From NCBI GenBank assembly GCA_029257435.1, contig JARIBI010000058.1, positions 30,574 to 94,573 on the forward strand: DNA of 64,000 nt. Reading direction: 5' to 3'. The stretch is from Sporosarcina sp. (GTDB lineage: Bacteria; Bacillota; Bacilli; Bacillales_A; Planococcaceae). The translations under genes and the position numbers were made by a program. The notes beneath the pieces are model-generated. The model did no database searches, was not told where the DNA came from, and saw nothing but the letters and a program-made list of their open reading frames with translations. Positions 29,011-41,003 of the stretch are shown in pieces. Numbering within the stretch: position 1 is the first letter of the stretch; the number at the start of each line of letters is the position of its first letter.

Positions 29011-30702
29011 TTATGCTTTTAATTGCCGTACGACATCTACATCGGGTGTGACGAAAATCGTTTTTTGTTCAAAGTAGATGACAAACCCAGGTTTTGACCC
29101 ATTGGGCTTTTTCACGTGACGAACTTCTGTGAAATCGACTGGAACGGATGCTGATCCCCGTGCCTTACTGAAATAGGCAGCGAGCGTGGCAGCTTCTTGA
29201 ATCGTTTGTTCGCTCGGCTCCTCATCGTGAATGACTACGTGTGATCCCGGGATATCTTTGGTATGCAGCCAAATATGGTTGCGGGCAGCGAGCTTTGAAG
29301 TCAGCCAATCATTTTGTCGGTTATTTTTCCCGACTGAGATTTTTATACCATCTGACGACTGATAGGATTCGGGCATCGGTTTCTTAGGCTTCACTTTTTT
29401 CTTGCCTTTTCGAGCTTTCATGAGGCCCAGTTCTGCAAGTTCGTCCCGGATTTCATCGATATCATCAGTCGATGCCTGCATGACTTGCTGTTTCACCATT
29501 TCAAAATACTCGATGTCTTCGCGGGCTTTTTCCAATTGACTTGCAAGTTGAATTAAGGCATTCTTCGCTTTTGTATACTTTGAAAAATATCGCTGAGCAT
29601 TGTCAATCACGGATTTGCGTGGATCCAGCTGAATGGTCACAGTTGTTCCTTGCTCATAATAGTTATCAACAACGGCTTCTTTTTGCCCTTTTTCAATCGC
29701 ATAACTGTTTGCTGTAAGAAGTTCTCCGTAAAGTTGGAACGTATCCAAGCGTCCTGCATCATTGCGTTCCTTTTCCAGCTTTTGCACTTTCAACTTCAGT
29801 TTTGCAATTTCGTTATCCAGCCAGCGCTCTAGATCGGCCGCCTGCGCTTTCACACGTTCTCGAACTGCACGGGCAAAGTAGACTTTGTCGAGCAATTCTC
29901 CGAGAGTCGGATAAACTGTCGCAGTCCCTTCTGTAAACCTCAGCTCAGCTGCAGAGAATAATAACTTCCCCTCCTTTTCCACAGTGTTCGGATGAAAAGG
30001 ACCTTCTGAAAAGATCTGAACGAATGACTGATAGGTCTCATATGCAGACGACCCGCCGGAATTGGTTAAACGGTATAGCAGTTCCTCCGCATGGACCGGT
30101 GAAAACCCCGATAGCTCTTGAACAACAGCTTTAGGAGTATCAAACGATGGAAGTAATTGTTCAAACTCTTCTTGAGTAAGTGTAAATGGATTGCGTTTAT
30201 CTTGCGGCGGTGCTGGAATGTAAGGTTGCCCTGGCATAATGGTACGATAGCTATTTACACTTGGCGGCAAGTGTTTCATGCTGTCGATAATCATGTCTCG
30301 TTCCGGATCAATCAGTAAGAAGTTACTGTGACGTCCCATGATTTCAAATATGATTGCCCGTTCCATATCATCGCCAATTTCGTTTTTTGACCGAATCTTA
30401 AACTTTAAGATTCGGTCTGTTCCCATTTGTTCAACCGCTGTAATTGTGCCGCCTTCCAAGTGTTTTCGAAGTGTCATACAAAACATTGGAGGTTCTTTTG
30501 GGTTTTGAATTGTTTCTTCTGTAAATTGCACGCGCGCATAGGAGGGGTGAACCGAAAAAAGCAACTTTCGGTTTTGACCGCCTGCACGGATAATGAATAC
30601 GGTTTCTTGTGCGTTTGGTTGGTGAATCTTTGTGATTCTCCCATTTTCAATCGTTTGTAGTTCGCGTTTCATCGCGGTTGAGAACAACCCGTCAAATGCC
30701 AT
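29011..30702 (-). CDS. rqcH: Ribosome quality-control protein RqcH (NFACT family)
   Basis: Binds obstructed 50S subunits and recruits tRNA-Ala to add C-terminal alanine tails to stalled chains, marking them for degradation. 563 residues: NFACT-N domain (MAFDGLFSTAMKREL ... MTLRKHLEGG), helix-hairpin-helix region, long coiled coil (about 270-440), and NFACT-R domain with DWLTSKLAARNHIWLHTKDIPGSHVVI. ATG on the minus strand at 30702 follows AGAGGAATTC; an in-frame start 13 codons earlier lacks a site. The partner ylmH/rqcP is at 15128-15904. Older annotations call the family fibronectin-binding protein (FbpA/YloA). Confidence 0.95.
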   Translation of the reverse strand: MAFDGLFSTAMKRELQTIENGRITKIHQPNAQETVFIIRAGGQNRKLLFSVHPSYARVQFTEETIQNPKEPPMFCMTLRKHLEGGTITAVEQMGTDRILKFKIRSKNEIGDDMERAIIFEIMGRHSNFLLIDPERDMIIDSMKHLPPSVNSYRTIMPGQPYIPAPPQDKRNPFTLTQEEFEQLLPSFDTPKAVVQELSGFSPVHAEELLYRLTNSGGSSAYETYQSFVQIFSEGPFHPNTVEKEGKLLFSAAELRFTEGTATVYPTLGELLDKVYFARAVRERVKAQAADLERWLDNEIAKLKLKVQKLEKERNDAGRLDTFQLYGELLTANSYAIEKGQKEAVVDNYYEQGTTVTIQLDPRKSVIDNAQRYFSKYTKAKNALIQLASQLEKAREDIEYFEMVKQQVMQASTDDIDEIRDELAELGLMKARKGKKKVKPKKPMPESYQSSDGIKISVGKNNRQNDWLTSKLAARNHIWLHTKDIPGSHVVIHDEEPSEQTIQEAATLAAYFSKARGSASVPVDFTEVRHVKKPNGSKPGFVIYFEQKTIFVTPDVDVVRQLKA

Positions 30703-30756
30703 GTGAATTCCTCTTTCTTTTCGTTTCCTCCATTTTAGCACTACGCGCCAAACATA

Positions 30757-30765
30757 TGGTATAAT
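30757..30765 (+). promoter_or_regulatory. Extended -10 promoter for gmk operon
   Basis: TGGTATAAT at 30757-30765: a perfect TATAAT with an upstream TG, an extended -10 element. No good -35 box was seen at the proper distance. It lies in the divergent rqcH-gmk gap. Confidence 0.75.
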
Positions 30766-30826
30766 ACGAATACAAACTTCGGATCGAACTGGATTAGGGC
30801 TGATTTGAATGGAGAGACTACATTAG

Positions 30827-31456
<630 letters not shown>

Positions 31457-31460
31457 AACA

Positions 31461-31685
31461 ATGTTATATCCATCTGTTGATTCACTGAAAGAGAAAATCG
31501 ATTCAAAGTACACGCTCGTCTCACTTGCTGCAAAGAGAGCCCGCGAAATGCAAGAAAAGAAAGACGAGCAGCTAGTTTCCTACACATCACATAAAAATGT
31601 CGGCAAAGCACTTGAAGAAGTAGCAGCAGGCATGCTTCATAAACGCAAGACGGACGCTTCCGTTGTCTATGAGGACGAAATTTAA
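31461..31685 (+). CDS. rpoZ: DNA-directed RNA polymerase omega subunit
   Basis: Small RNA polymerase subunit assisting beta-prime folding. 74 residues; [29 protein letters not shown] is the typical N-terminus, with the conserved SKYTLV and AAKRARE segments, followed by the [15 protein letters not shown] region. GGAAGGGG precedes ATG 31461. The gmk-rpoZ-coaBC-priA order is conserved in Bacillales. Confidence 0.95.
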   Translation: MLYPSVDSLKEKIDSKYTLVSLAAKRAREMQEKKDEQLVSYTSHKNVGKALEEVAAGMLHKRKTDASVVYEDEI

Positions 31686-31773
31686 ACGTACTTGAGTTGA
31701 ATACACATATGGAAGCTCCCTTAGAAAATGTACTTTCTTTGGGAGTTTGTCATTTTCGGGGAGGATGAAGAGG

Positions 31774-32982
31774 TTGTTAGCCAATAAAAAAGTTTTGCTT
31801 TGTGTGACTGGCGGCATTGCCGTCTACAAAGCGGTTGCACTGGTTAGTAAATTGAGTCAATCCGGAGCGCAGGTGAAAGTGGTGATGACCCGCTCTGCGA
31901 TGGAATTCGTTCAGCCGTTATCGTTTCAGGTGATGTCTCGGAACGATGTTTATTATGATACGTTCGATGAGAAAGATTCATCAGTTATCGCACACATCGA
32001 TCTTGCAGATTGGGCAGATTTAATTATCGTTGCACCGGCTACTGCGAATTTCATCGGGAAACTGGCAAATGGCATCGCGGATAATATGGCGTCAACACTC
32101 TTACTTGCAGCGACAGCTCCAGTTTGGATTGCCCCTGCGATGAATGTCCATATGTACGAGCACCCGGCAGTCCTTCGGAATATCGATCTTCTTTATAGAG
32201 ATGGAGTTCGATTCATCGAACCATCCGAGGGTTTTTTAGCATGCGGATATGTTGGCAAAGGCCGTCTAGAGGAGCCTGAGCGTATTGTGGAGCTAGTCGA
32301 TTCGTTCTTCAATGAAACCGTAAAACTACCGCTTGCAGGTAAAAAAGTGGTCGTGACGGCAGGCCCGACATTAGAACGAATTGATCCGGTCCGGTACATA
32401 TCAAATTTCTCAAGCGGCAAGATGGGGTACGCGATGGCGCAAGCTGCGGTTGAACTCGGTGCGGAAACGATTCTTATTTCGGGACCTGTATCGCTGGCTC
32501 CACCAGCAGGAGTTGAGCTCATTCGTGTAGAAAGCGCGGCTGAAATGCTTGACGCTGTTTTAGGACATTACTCGGATGCGGATTATGTTGTTAAATCAGC
32601 AGCAGTTGCAGATTATCGTCCAAAGACAATACATGAACAAAAGATGAAGAAAAAAGAAGGCGAAGCATCGCTGGAGTTGGAACGGACAACCGATATTTTG
32701 AAAACGTTAGGTCAAATGAAGACAACACAGCGGCTAATTGGATTTGCGGCGGAAACGACAGATGCTCTTACATATGGAAAAGGTAAGTTGGAGTCAAAAA
32801 ATCTGGATTGGATTATTGTTAATGATGTTACGGATCCTGCAGGCGGTTTTGGCAGTGATGAGAACGTCGTAACCCTGATTTCAAGATCCGGTATTGAGAT
32901 TCTATTCCCGGCTATGGAGAAAAAGGAGCTGGCGAAGCAATTGCTCGCAACGATCGTTCAAGAAGGAACAGATTCTCGATGA
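31774..32982 (+). CDS. coaBC: Bifunctional phosphopantothenoylcysteine decarboxylase / phosphopantothenate-cysteine ligase
   Basis: Two steps of coenzyme A synthesis in one protein of about 402 residues. The N-terminal CoaC flavoprotein has LCVTGGIAVYKA, a decarboxylase PAMNVHMYEHPA motif and ACGYVGKGRLEEPE; the C-terminal CoaB has VVVTAGPTLERIDPVRYISNFSSGKMG and KSAAVADYRP. Start chosen at TTG 31774, nine bases after GGGGAGG, giving MLANKKVLLCV, like known CoaBC N-termini; ATG 31765 is in frame but directly against the site. The stop overlaps priA by four bases. Confidence 0.93.
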   Translation: MLANKKVLLCVTGGIAVYKAVALVSKLSQSGAQVKVVMTRSAMEFVQPLSFQVMSRNDVYYDTFDEKDSSVIAHIDLADWADLIIVAPATANFIGKLANGIADNMASTLLLAATAPVWIAPAMNVHMYEHPAVLRNIDLLYRDGVRFIEPSEGFLACGYVGKGRLEEPERIVELVDSFFNETVKLPLAGKKVVVTAGPTLERIDPVRYISNFSSGKMGYAMAQAAVELGAETILISGPVSLAPPAGVELIRVESAAEMLDAVLGHYSDADYVVKSAAVADYRPKTIHEQKMKKKEGEASLELERTTDILKTLGQMKTTQRLIGFAAETTDALTYGKGKLESKNLDWIIVNDVTDPAGGFGSDENVVTLISRSGIEILFPAMEKKELAKQLLATIVQEGTDSR

Positions 32983-35390
32983 TCGCTGAAGTGATTGTGG
33001 ATGTTGCAGCGTATCCGATTGATCGTCCATTTGACTATAAAATCCCTGAACTTTTTTTAGGATTTGTAGAACCTGGGATGCGTGTAAAAGTACCATTTGG
33101 TCCACGTAAAGTAGCAGGTTATGTAGTTGCCTTGAAAGAAGACAGCGATTTGGACGTCAGTAAGATTAAACCGTTGGAAGAGCTTATTGATTTTGAACCA
33201 ATTCTATCATCCGAACTGCTAAAACTTTCGGAATGGCTTGCTGTGGATACGCTTGCTTATCGAATAGAGGCCCTTCAAGTTATGCTTCCGGCTGCAATGC
33301 GTGCTAAGTATGAAAAGTATATACAAGTAGAGGATTCTTCATCCATCACAGATACTATATTTATGAAAATGCTGCGGGGCAGAGACCGTGTTCCATTAAA
33401 AATAGCTGATACATCAGAGCTGTTAAGACAGCTGAAGACCTATGTAAAAAACGGTGCTGTCCGTGTAGACACGCTTGTTAAACAACAAACAGCTGTGAAG
33501 AAAGTCCGAATGATTCATATTGCTGAGATAGAAGAATTGAAGCAGCTGTTAGAGACATTAAGTAAACAAGCGGTCAAACAGCGTGAATTGGTAAATTGGA
33601 TGATTGAACATGCAGGCCAAACCATTGAAGCTGGAAAGCTGATTGCTGACTCCGGCGTATCAGCCACCGTTTTAAAAACGATCATTGAAAAAGGATTTGC
33701 CCAAGAAAAAAAGACAGAGGTGTACCGGGAACCTGAAGCATTGGTAATTCAGGATACAGCGATTCCAAAACAGCTCACCGCCTATCAGCAGTACGCAGTG
33801 GATGAAATACTTGAAGCATATCGATCAGGTACAGATACAACCTTCCTGCTGCACGGTATTACAGGCAGTGGCAAAACCGAGGTGTACTTGCAAACGATCG
33901 AAGAAGTGCTGTCAACTGGAAAAGAAGCAATTATGCTCGTACCGGAGATTTCGTTGACACCTCAAATGACTTCGCGGTTCAAAGAGCGTTTCGGTGATCA
34001 AGTTGCAGTTATGCACAGTGCGCTATCCGCAGGTGAGAAATATGATGAGTGGCGTAAAATTCATCGTAAAGAAGTGAAAGTGGTTGTTGGGGCGCGTTCT
34101 GCTATTTTTGCGCCTTTTGAAAAACTAGGAATCATTATTCTGGATGAAGAGCACGAATCTACGTATAAACAGGAAGACTCTCCCCGCTATCATGCACGGG
34201 ACGTTGCAATTTGGCGTGCACAGTTCAATCATTGCCCTGTGATTCTCGGAAGTGCGACTCCCGCCCTTGAATCTTATGCGCGTGCATCGAAAGGTGTTTA
34301 TCGTCTTCTGGAATTGCCAACACGGGCGAAAGAACAGGAGCTGCCAAATGTCAACATCGTCGATATGCGAGCTGAACTGAAAGACGGCAACCGTTCTATG
34401 TTTTCTGTCCCGCTGGCGGATGCTATCAGAGACCGGTTAGACAAAGGTGAACAGACAGTTCTGTTTTTAAATAAGCGCGGTTTCTCTTCTTTTGTTTTAT
34501 GCAGGGATTGCGGAACGACGATTCAATGTCCAAACTGTGATATTTCATTGACGTATCATCGGGCAACTGAGAATTTAAAATGTCATTACTGCGGACATGA
34601 AGAACGAGTGCCTCAAGTCTGCCCTGAATGCGAAAGTGAACATATTCGTTTTTTTGGAACAGGTACACAAAAAGCGGAAGAAGAGATTGCAAAACTTTTC
34701 CCTGAAGCGCGAGTGCTTCGTATGGATGTTGATACGACTCGCCAAAAAGGATCACATGCCCGTCTGCTTCAAAAGTTCAGTGAAGGTCAAGCGGATATTT
34801 TACTGGGTACCCAAATGATTGCCAAAGGACTCGATTTTCCAAATATTACATTGGTTGGTGTTTTAGCGGCAGATACAACCCTTCATCTGGCAGATTTCAG
34901 AGCCGCGGAAAAAACGTTCCAATTGCTTACTCAAGTTAGTGGCAGAGCAGGACGTCATGACTTAGAAGGAGAAGTATTTGTCCAAACGTACACACCGGAA
35001 CACTATGCAATCGAACTTGCTAAAGCTCAAGTATATGAACCGTTTTATGAAATGGAGATGGGGACTCGGAAGCAATTTGGGTATCCGCCGTTTTATTACA
35101 TTGTCAATATTCAATTCAGCCATGAAGATTTAATGAAAGTTGTAGGATATGCTGAAAAAGCAGGCCGATTTTTAGCAGACGGGTTAAGTCCGGAAAGCGT
35201 CATTATTGGTCCGACAGCTTCTGCTATTAGCCGTGTGAATAATAGATATCGCTATCAATGTTTGATAAAATACAAAAAAGAACCGAAACTGACAGATACA
35301 CTGCAGGCACTTATCCGGATTTATCGAACGGATTGGATAAAAGACGGATTACAGCTTTCTGTTGATAAATCACCTGTCGTTATTTACTGA
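32979..35390 (+). CDS. priA: Primosomal replication helicase PriA
   Basis: Restarts stalled replication forks by recognising branched DNA and loading the helicase. 803 residues. 3'-DNA-binding domain at the N-terminus, helicase core with Walker A GITGSGKTE (about 293-301), DEEH box (ILDEEHES), GSATPALES, and motifs V/VI (GLDFPNITLVGV, QVSGRAGR). Eight zinc-binding cysteines lie in the insertion CRDCG ... CPNC ... CHYCG ... CPEC. ATG overlaps the coaBC stop. Confidence 0.97.
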   Translation: MIAEVIVDVAAYPIDRPFDYKIPELFLGFVEPGMRVKVPFGPRKVAGYVVALKEDSDLDVSKIKPLEELIDFEPILSSELLKLSEWLAVDTLAYRIEALQVMLPAAMRAKYEKYIQVEDSSSITDTIFMKMLRGRDRVPLKIADTSELLRQLKTYVKNGAVRVDTLVKQQTAVKKVRMIHIAEIEELKQLLETLSKQAVKQRELVNWMIEHAGQTIEAGKLIADSGVSATVLKTIIEKGFAQEKKTEVYREPEALVIQDTAIPKQLTAYQQYAVDEILEAYRSGTDTTFLLHGITGSGKTEVYLQTIEEVLSTGKEAIMLVPEISLTPQMTSRFKERFGDQVAVMHSALSAGEKYDEWRKIHRKEVKVVVGARSAIFAPFEKLGIIILDEEHESTYKQEDSPRYHARDVAIWRAQFNHCPVILGSATPALESYARASKGVYRLLELPTRAKEQELPNVNIVDMRAELKDGNRSMFSVPLADAIRDRLDKGEQTVLFLNKRGFSSFVLCRDCGTTIQCPNCDISLTYHRATENLKCHYCGHEERVPQVCPECESEHIRFFGTGTQKAEEEIAKLFPEARVLRMDVDTTRQKGSHARLLQKFSEGQADILLGTQMIAKGLDFPNITLVGVLAADTTLHLADFRAAEKTFQLLTQVSGRAGRHDLEGEVFVQTYTPEHYAIELAKAQVYEPFYEMEMGTRKQFGYPPFYYIVNIQFSHEDLMKVVGYAEKAGRFLADGLSPESVIIGPTASAISRVNNRYRYQCLIKYKKEPKLTDTLQALIRIYRTDWIKDGLQLSVDKSPVVIY

Positions 35391-35416
35391 ATAGGAACTA
35401 GAAAAGAGGAATTTGT

Positions 35417-35938
35417 TTGACTGTACTAGAAATTGTAAAATATCCAGCTGAAATATTGGAAACGAAAACAAAAGAAGTAACGAAATTTGATCATAAGTTA
35501 CACAAGCTGCTGGACGATATGATGGAAACAATGATCGCTGCAGATGGTGTGGGAATCGCTGCTCCACAAGTGGGGCAGTCAATCCGCGCTGCAATTGTAG
35601 ATATTGGTGAGGGAGATCCGCCTATCGAACTTATCAATCCTGTCATTACCGCAGTTGGCGGGGAAGATGTGGACTTGGAAGGCTGCCTTAGCTTCCCTGA
35701 TCTGTACGGTGAAGTGAAGCGTCCATTTTTTGTTCGTGTAGAAGCACAAGAACGGGATGGTTCACTCTATGAACTTGAAGCTGAAAGCTTTGAAGCACGA
35801 GCGATTATGCATGAAATCGATCATTTAGATGGCATTTTGTTCAATAAAAAAATTAGCCGGATTGTCGACGCTTCGGAATTTGAAGAATTGGACGAAGAGC
35901 TCGTTCAACTTGAAAAGGACGGTGAAGGAATTGAATAA
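35417..35938 (+). CDS. def: Peptide deformylase
   Basis: Iron or zinc hydrolase removing the formyl group from nascent proteins. 173 residues. All three motifs are intact: [10 protein letters not shown] (about 44-53), EGCLSFP (about 87-93) and HEIDHLDG (about 131-138). Translation begins at TTG 35417 after AGAGGAA; no better ATG exists nearby. It overlaps the next gene, fmt, by eight bases; def and fmt act in sequence on the initiator methionine. Confidence 0.96.
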   Translation: MTVLEIVKYPAEILETKTKEVTKFDHKLHKLLDDMMETMIAADGVGIAAPQVGQSIRAAIVDIGEGDPPIELINPVITAVGGEDVDLEGCLSFPDLYGEVKRPFFVRVEAQERDGSLYELEAESFEARAIMHEIDHLDGILFNKKISRIVDASEFEELDEELVQLEKDGEGIE

Positions 35939-36868
35939 GCTTTTATTTATGGGAACGCCTGATTTTTCAGCCCCTATTTTACGTATGCTCCATGAAGAAG
36001 GATATGCAATTGTCGGAGTTGTGACTCAACCTGATAGACCTGTTGGCCGAAAGCGCGTCTTGACACCCCCTCCTGTGAAAGCGGAAGCATTGCGTCTGGG
36101 GCTTCCTGTCATTCAACCTGAAAAGTTAAGAGGCTCCGCTGAGTTAGAGGAGATTAAAGCGCTTGCTCCCGACTTGATCGTCACAGCGGCCTTTGGTCAG
36201 ATTTTGCCAAAAGAATTGCTTGAAGTCCCTAAATTTGGGTGTATTAATGTACATGCTTCATTGCTTCCAGCCTATCGCGGCGGGGCCCCGATTCACCAAG
36301 CGGTTATGGACGGCTGTACGGAAACTGGAGTAACAATTATGTACATGGCAGAAAAACTAGATGCTGGTGACATTATCTCACAAGCAACTGAACAGATTTT
36401 ACCCACTGATGATACTGGCAGTATGTTTGATAAATTATCACTTACTGGAGAAAAATTGTTAAAAGAAACATTGCCTTCGATTCTGGAAGGGACAAATGCG
36501 CGAATTCCGCAAGATGAAGAAAAAGTTACATTTGCGAAAAATATATCACGCGAGCAAGAGCGGATTGACTGGACACGAAAAGGAACGGATATTCATAACC
36601 AAGTGAGGGGCCTTACCCCTTGGCCTACAGCCTATACGACATTTGGCGGAGAGAACGTAAAAGTATGGAAGACCGAAGTACTTCCAACGGAATCCAAAGG
36701 TGAATCAGGTGAAATCATCGAGTTGACTAAAGATCAAATCCTTGTGAAAACAGGTGATGATACAGCGATTGCAATTACAGAATTACAGCCTTCTGGGAAA
36801 AAACGCATGACTGCATCTGTCTTTTTGAACGGATCAGGTAGCCAGTGGAAAAAAGGAGATCTCTTCCT

Positions 36869-36872
<4 letters not shown>
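35931..36872 (+). CDS. fmt: Methionyl-tRNA formyltransferase
   Basis: Formylates initiator Met-tRNA using 10-formyltetrahydrofolate. 313 residues. N-terminal motifs [13 protein letters not shown] and [20 protein letters not shown], active-site region [22 protein letters not shown], and a C-terminal OB-like domain. Start at TTG 35931 inside the end of def, GGTGAAGGAA just before it; the longer frame from 35829 is only overlap with def. Ends overlapping rsmB (ATGA). Confidence 0.96.
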
Positions 36873-38227
<1,355 letters not shown>

Positions 38228-38255
38228 ATAGACGTACAGGGATGGGGGAAGCGGA

Positions 38256-39014
38256 ATGCATTTCAGTGTACGAACTGATATTGGCAGAAAACGCACATTC
38301 AATGAGGACCAAGCAGCTGTATTTGTACTTGAAAACGGTTATGCACTTGCTGTAATCGCTGATGGTATGGGCGGCCATCGAAGTGGAGATGTCGCAAGTG
38401 AAATGGCGGTACGCTTAATGGGAGAACATTTCAATGACCTGAACGCAGCAATTCCAGAAACCAAGGAAACTTGGAATGAATGGCTGGATTCGATTGTACG
38501 CAAAGTGAACCAGCTGATTTTTGAAAAAGCTCAGTCCTCTCCAGAACACGAAGGTATGGGAACAACGCTCGAAGCGGCAGTTATTGCTGAAGGAAATTGT
38601 TACATTGCCCATGTCGGGGACAGCCGGGTCTATTCGATCAGTTCGGATACAATCACCCAGCTGACAAAGGATCATTCTTACGTAAATGCTTTGCTTGCAA
38701 GCGGGGAAATCACGGAAGCTGAGGCTGAAGTTCATCCCCAGCGCAATTGGATCATGCGTGCTGTCGGATCTGAACGTGATATTGAGCCTGAATTTTATCA
38801 TGTACCCCTCACAAAAGAAGACTATCTGTTATTGTGCACAGACGGTCTGAGCAACAAAGTCGAACCTGAAATGATGCGCGAACTCATCGTTGCGGACAAT
38901 ACACTCGAAGAAAAAGTGAATCAATTGATTGATCTGGCAAACGAAAGAGGCGGAGAGGACAACATTACTGCGGTGCTGCTTGCCTCTAACGACCATGGAG
39001 CTGGTGCTGTATGA
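38256..39014 (+). CDS. prpC: PP2C-type serine/threonine phosphatase PrpC (Stp)
   Basis: Metal-dependent protein phosphatase that reverses PrkC phosphorylation. 252 residues. Metal-binding motifs: DIGRKRTFNEDQ, VIADGMGGHRSGDVAS, AHVGDSRVYS, LLCTDGLSN and GGEDNITAVL, all in order. GGGATGGGGGAAG precedes ATG 38256. It overlaps the kinase gene by four bases, the conserved phosphatase-kinase pair of Firmicutes. Confidence 0.96.
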   Translation: MHFSVRTDIGRKRTFNEDQAAVFVLENGYALAVIADGMGGHRSGDVASEMAVRLMGEHFNDLNAAIPETKETWNEWLDSIVRKVNQLIFEKAQSSPEHEGMGTTLEAAVIAEGNCYIAHVGDSRVYSISSDTITQLTKDHSYVNALLASGEITEAEAEVHPQRNWIMRAVGSERDIEPEFYHVPLTKEDYLLLCTDGLSNKVEPEMMRELIVADNTLEEKVNQLIDLANERGGEDNITAVLLASNDHGAGAV

Positions 39015-40990
39015 TTGGTAATCGAATTGGAGACCGCTATGATATCATCGGCACAATCGGTGAAGGCGGGATGTCTAAAGTTTACTTGGCACATGATGTG
39101 ATTTTAGATCGGGATGTCGCGATTAAAGTCCTGAATTATGACTTTGCGAACGAAGAAGAGTTGAAACGCAGATTTCAGCGTGAAGCGCTATCTGCGACTA
39201 GCTTAACCCACCAAAATATCGTCAATATATTTGATGTGGGTGAAGAAGATGAGCTTCATTACTTAGTGATGGAGTACGTGAAAGGTCTGACTTTAAAGCG
39301 TTTTATTTTAGAGAATGGGCCACTTGAACCTGAGAGAGCCATTCCTATCATGCTGCAGCTTGTTGCTGCCATATCTAATGCGCATCATAACGGCATCATT
39401 CATCGTGATGTGAAGCCGCAAAATATTTTAATGGATGAAGAAGGTAACGTGAAAATTACAGACTTCGGAATTGCGATGGCGCTTACAGCGACCTCCCATA
39501 CAAAAACGAATTCTGTACTGGGTACCGTCCATTATTTGTCACCGGAACAAGCAAGAGGCGGGATGGCAACTAAGAAATCAGACGTCTATTCGTTAGGGAT
39601 TGTCTTTTACGAGTTACTGACGGGCAAGCTGCCATTTTCGGCCGAATCAGCAGTAGCGATCGCTCTTAAGCATTTACAGGAAGAGACACCTTCTGTGCGG
39701 GCGGATTTCCCGATGATCCCTCAAAGTGTTGAAAATATTATTTTGAAAGCAACGACAAAGGATGCCAGGCATCGGTATGTATCAGCAGATGAAATGTATG
39801 ATGATTTGCTGACAGCACTCGATCCGGCACGAGTCAATGAACCTAAGTTTTCAATTCCTTTTGATGAAGATGAAACACGTGCGCTTCCAGTCATTAAAGA
39901 TGCTCCAAGTTTACTGGATACTGAACAAACGATGAAGATTGAACCCGTTCGAATAAAGTCAGAGCCAGTGAAATCAGAACCGATTCCTCAGAAGAAAAAA
40001 CGTAAAAAATGGCCAATTGTTGCAAGCATTGTGATAGTAATCGCTGCTGCAATTGCTATACTGTATCTCACAGGTATGTTTGACCGGCAAGTGACTGTCC
40101 CTGACGTACTAGGTAAAGATGAAGCAGATGCAATTGCACTCCTAGAAGAAAAGGGATTTGTCGTGGATGACAAACTCGAACAGCCTTCTGAAGAATATGA
40201 AAAAGGGGAAGTTTTCAGAACGATTCCTGAAGCAGACAAACAACGTGATAAAGGAAGTTCGATCAAGTTATATATCAGTACAGGTAAAGAGACGATGACA
40301 TTCATTGATTATACAGGTAGGGACTACGAGACTACTAAAGAACGGTTAGAACCTTTTAAATTCAAGTCTATCAAATCAGAAGATGAATTCGATGATCAAC
40401 CTAAAGGAACCATCCTAAGACAAGATCCAGAATCGGATTCAGAAGTCGTTCCCAGTGAAACGGATGTGACATTCACTGTGAGTAAAGGACCGGAAACGAA
40501 AACGCTGGAAAGCTTGATTGGATTTACAGATGATCAGTTAAATGCTTACGCACGTTCATCAGGCTTCAATATAAGGGTGGCTAAAAAGAGTAACTCGGAT
40601 TCCATTCCTGACGGCCAGGTTATGAAACAGGAACCGGATGCAGGTCAGTCGCTCCCAATTGGAACAACGGTTAATGTAACAGTTTCAAAAGGGCCAGCTC
40701 AAAAGCCAGTAAAACTTTACGTAAAGCGTATCAAGATCCCTTACGAAGTAATAGAAGATGACGGTTCGTCAGGGGACGGAGATGAAGAGAGACCACCTCA
40801 AACGGTTCGAATTTATATTCAAGACCGCGAACATTCAATGACCGATCCAATTAAGGAATTTGACATTACTGAAGATACTGAAGAACAAATTACAGTCGAG
40901 TTAGAAGAAGGTCAGCGAGGCGGATATAGAGTCCTCCGCGGTACAACAGTTATCGAAGAAAAGACGTTTAACTACAAAGACATTCAATAA
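39011..40990 (+). CDS. prkC: PASTA-domain serine/threonine kinase PrkC
   Basis: Membrane kinase that senses cell-wall fragments and regulates wall metabolism and spore germination. 659 residues: kinase domain (about 1-270) with GEGGMSKVYLA, VAIKV, HRDVKPQNILM, DFGIAMA and GTVHYLSPEQARGG; basic juxtamembrane linker KKKRKKW; membrane segment about 334-356; three extracellular PASTA domains (about 360-427, 428-496, 497-566) and a C-terminal beta-rich tail. The start overlaps prpC. The rsgA gene follows after 13 bases. Confidence 0.97.
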   Translation: MIGNRIGDRYDIIGTIGEGGMSKVYLAHDVILDRDVAIKVLNYDFANEEELKRRFQREALSATSLTHQNIVNIFDVGEEDELHYLVMEYVKGLTLKRFILENGPLEPERAIPIMLQLVAAISNAHHNGIIHRDVKPQNILMDEEGNVKITDFGIAMALTATSHTKTNSVLGTVHYLSPEQARGGMATKKSDVYSLGIVFYELLTGKLPFSAESAVAIALKHLQEETPSVRADFPMIPQSVENIILKATTKDARHRYVSADEMYDDLLTALDPARVNEPKFSIPFDEDETRALPVIKDAPSLLDTEQTMKIEPVRIKSEPVKSEPIPQKKKRKKWPIVASIVIVIAAAIAILYLTGMFDRQVTVPDVLGKDEADAIALLEEKGFVVDDKLEQPSEEYEKGEVFRTIPEADKQRDKGSSIKLYISTGKETMTFIDYTGRDYETTKERLEPFKFKSIKSEDEFDDQPKGTILRQDPESDSEVVPSETDVTFTVSKGPETKTLESLIGFTDDQLNAYARSSGFNIRVAKKSNSDSIPDGQVMKQEPDAGQSLPIGTTVNVTVSKGPAQKPVKLYVKRIKIPYEVIEDDGSSGDGDEERPPQTVRIYIQDREHSMTDPIKEFDITEDTEEQITVELEEGQRGGYRVLRGTTVIEEKTFNYKDIQ

Positions 40991-41003
40991 GGATGGGGAT
41001 AGG

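Noticed and set aside
31700..31745. Terminator between rpoZ and coaBC
   Set aside because: GCTCCC and GGGAGT can pair, but the loop is large and no T run follows.
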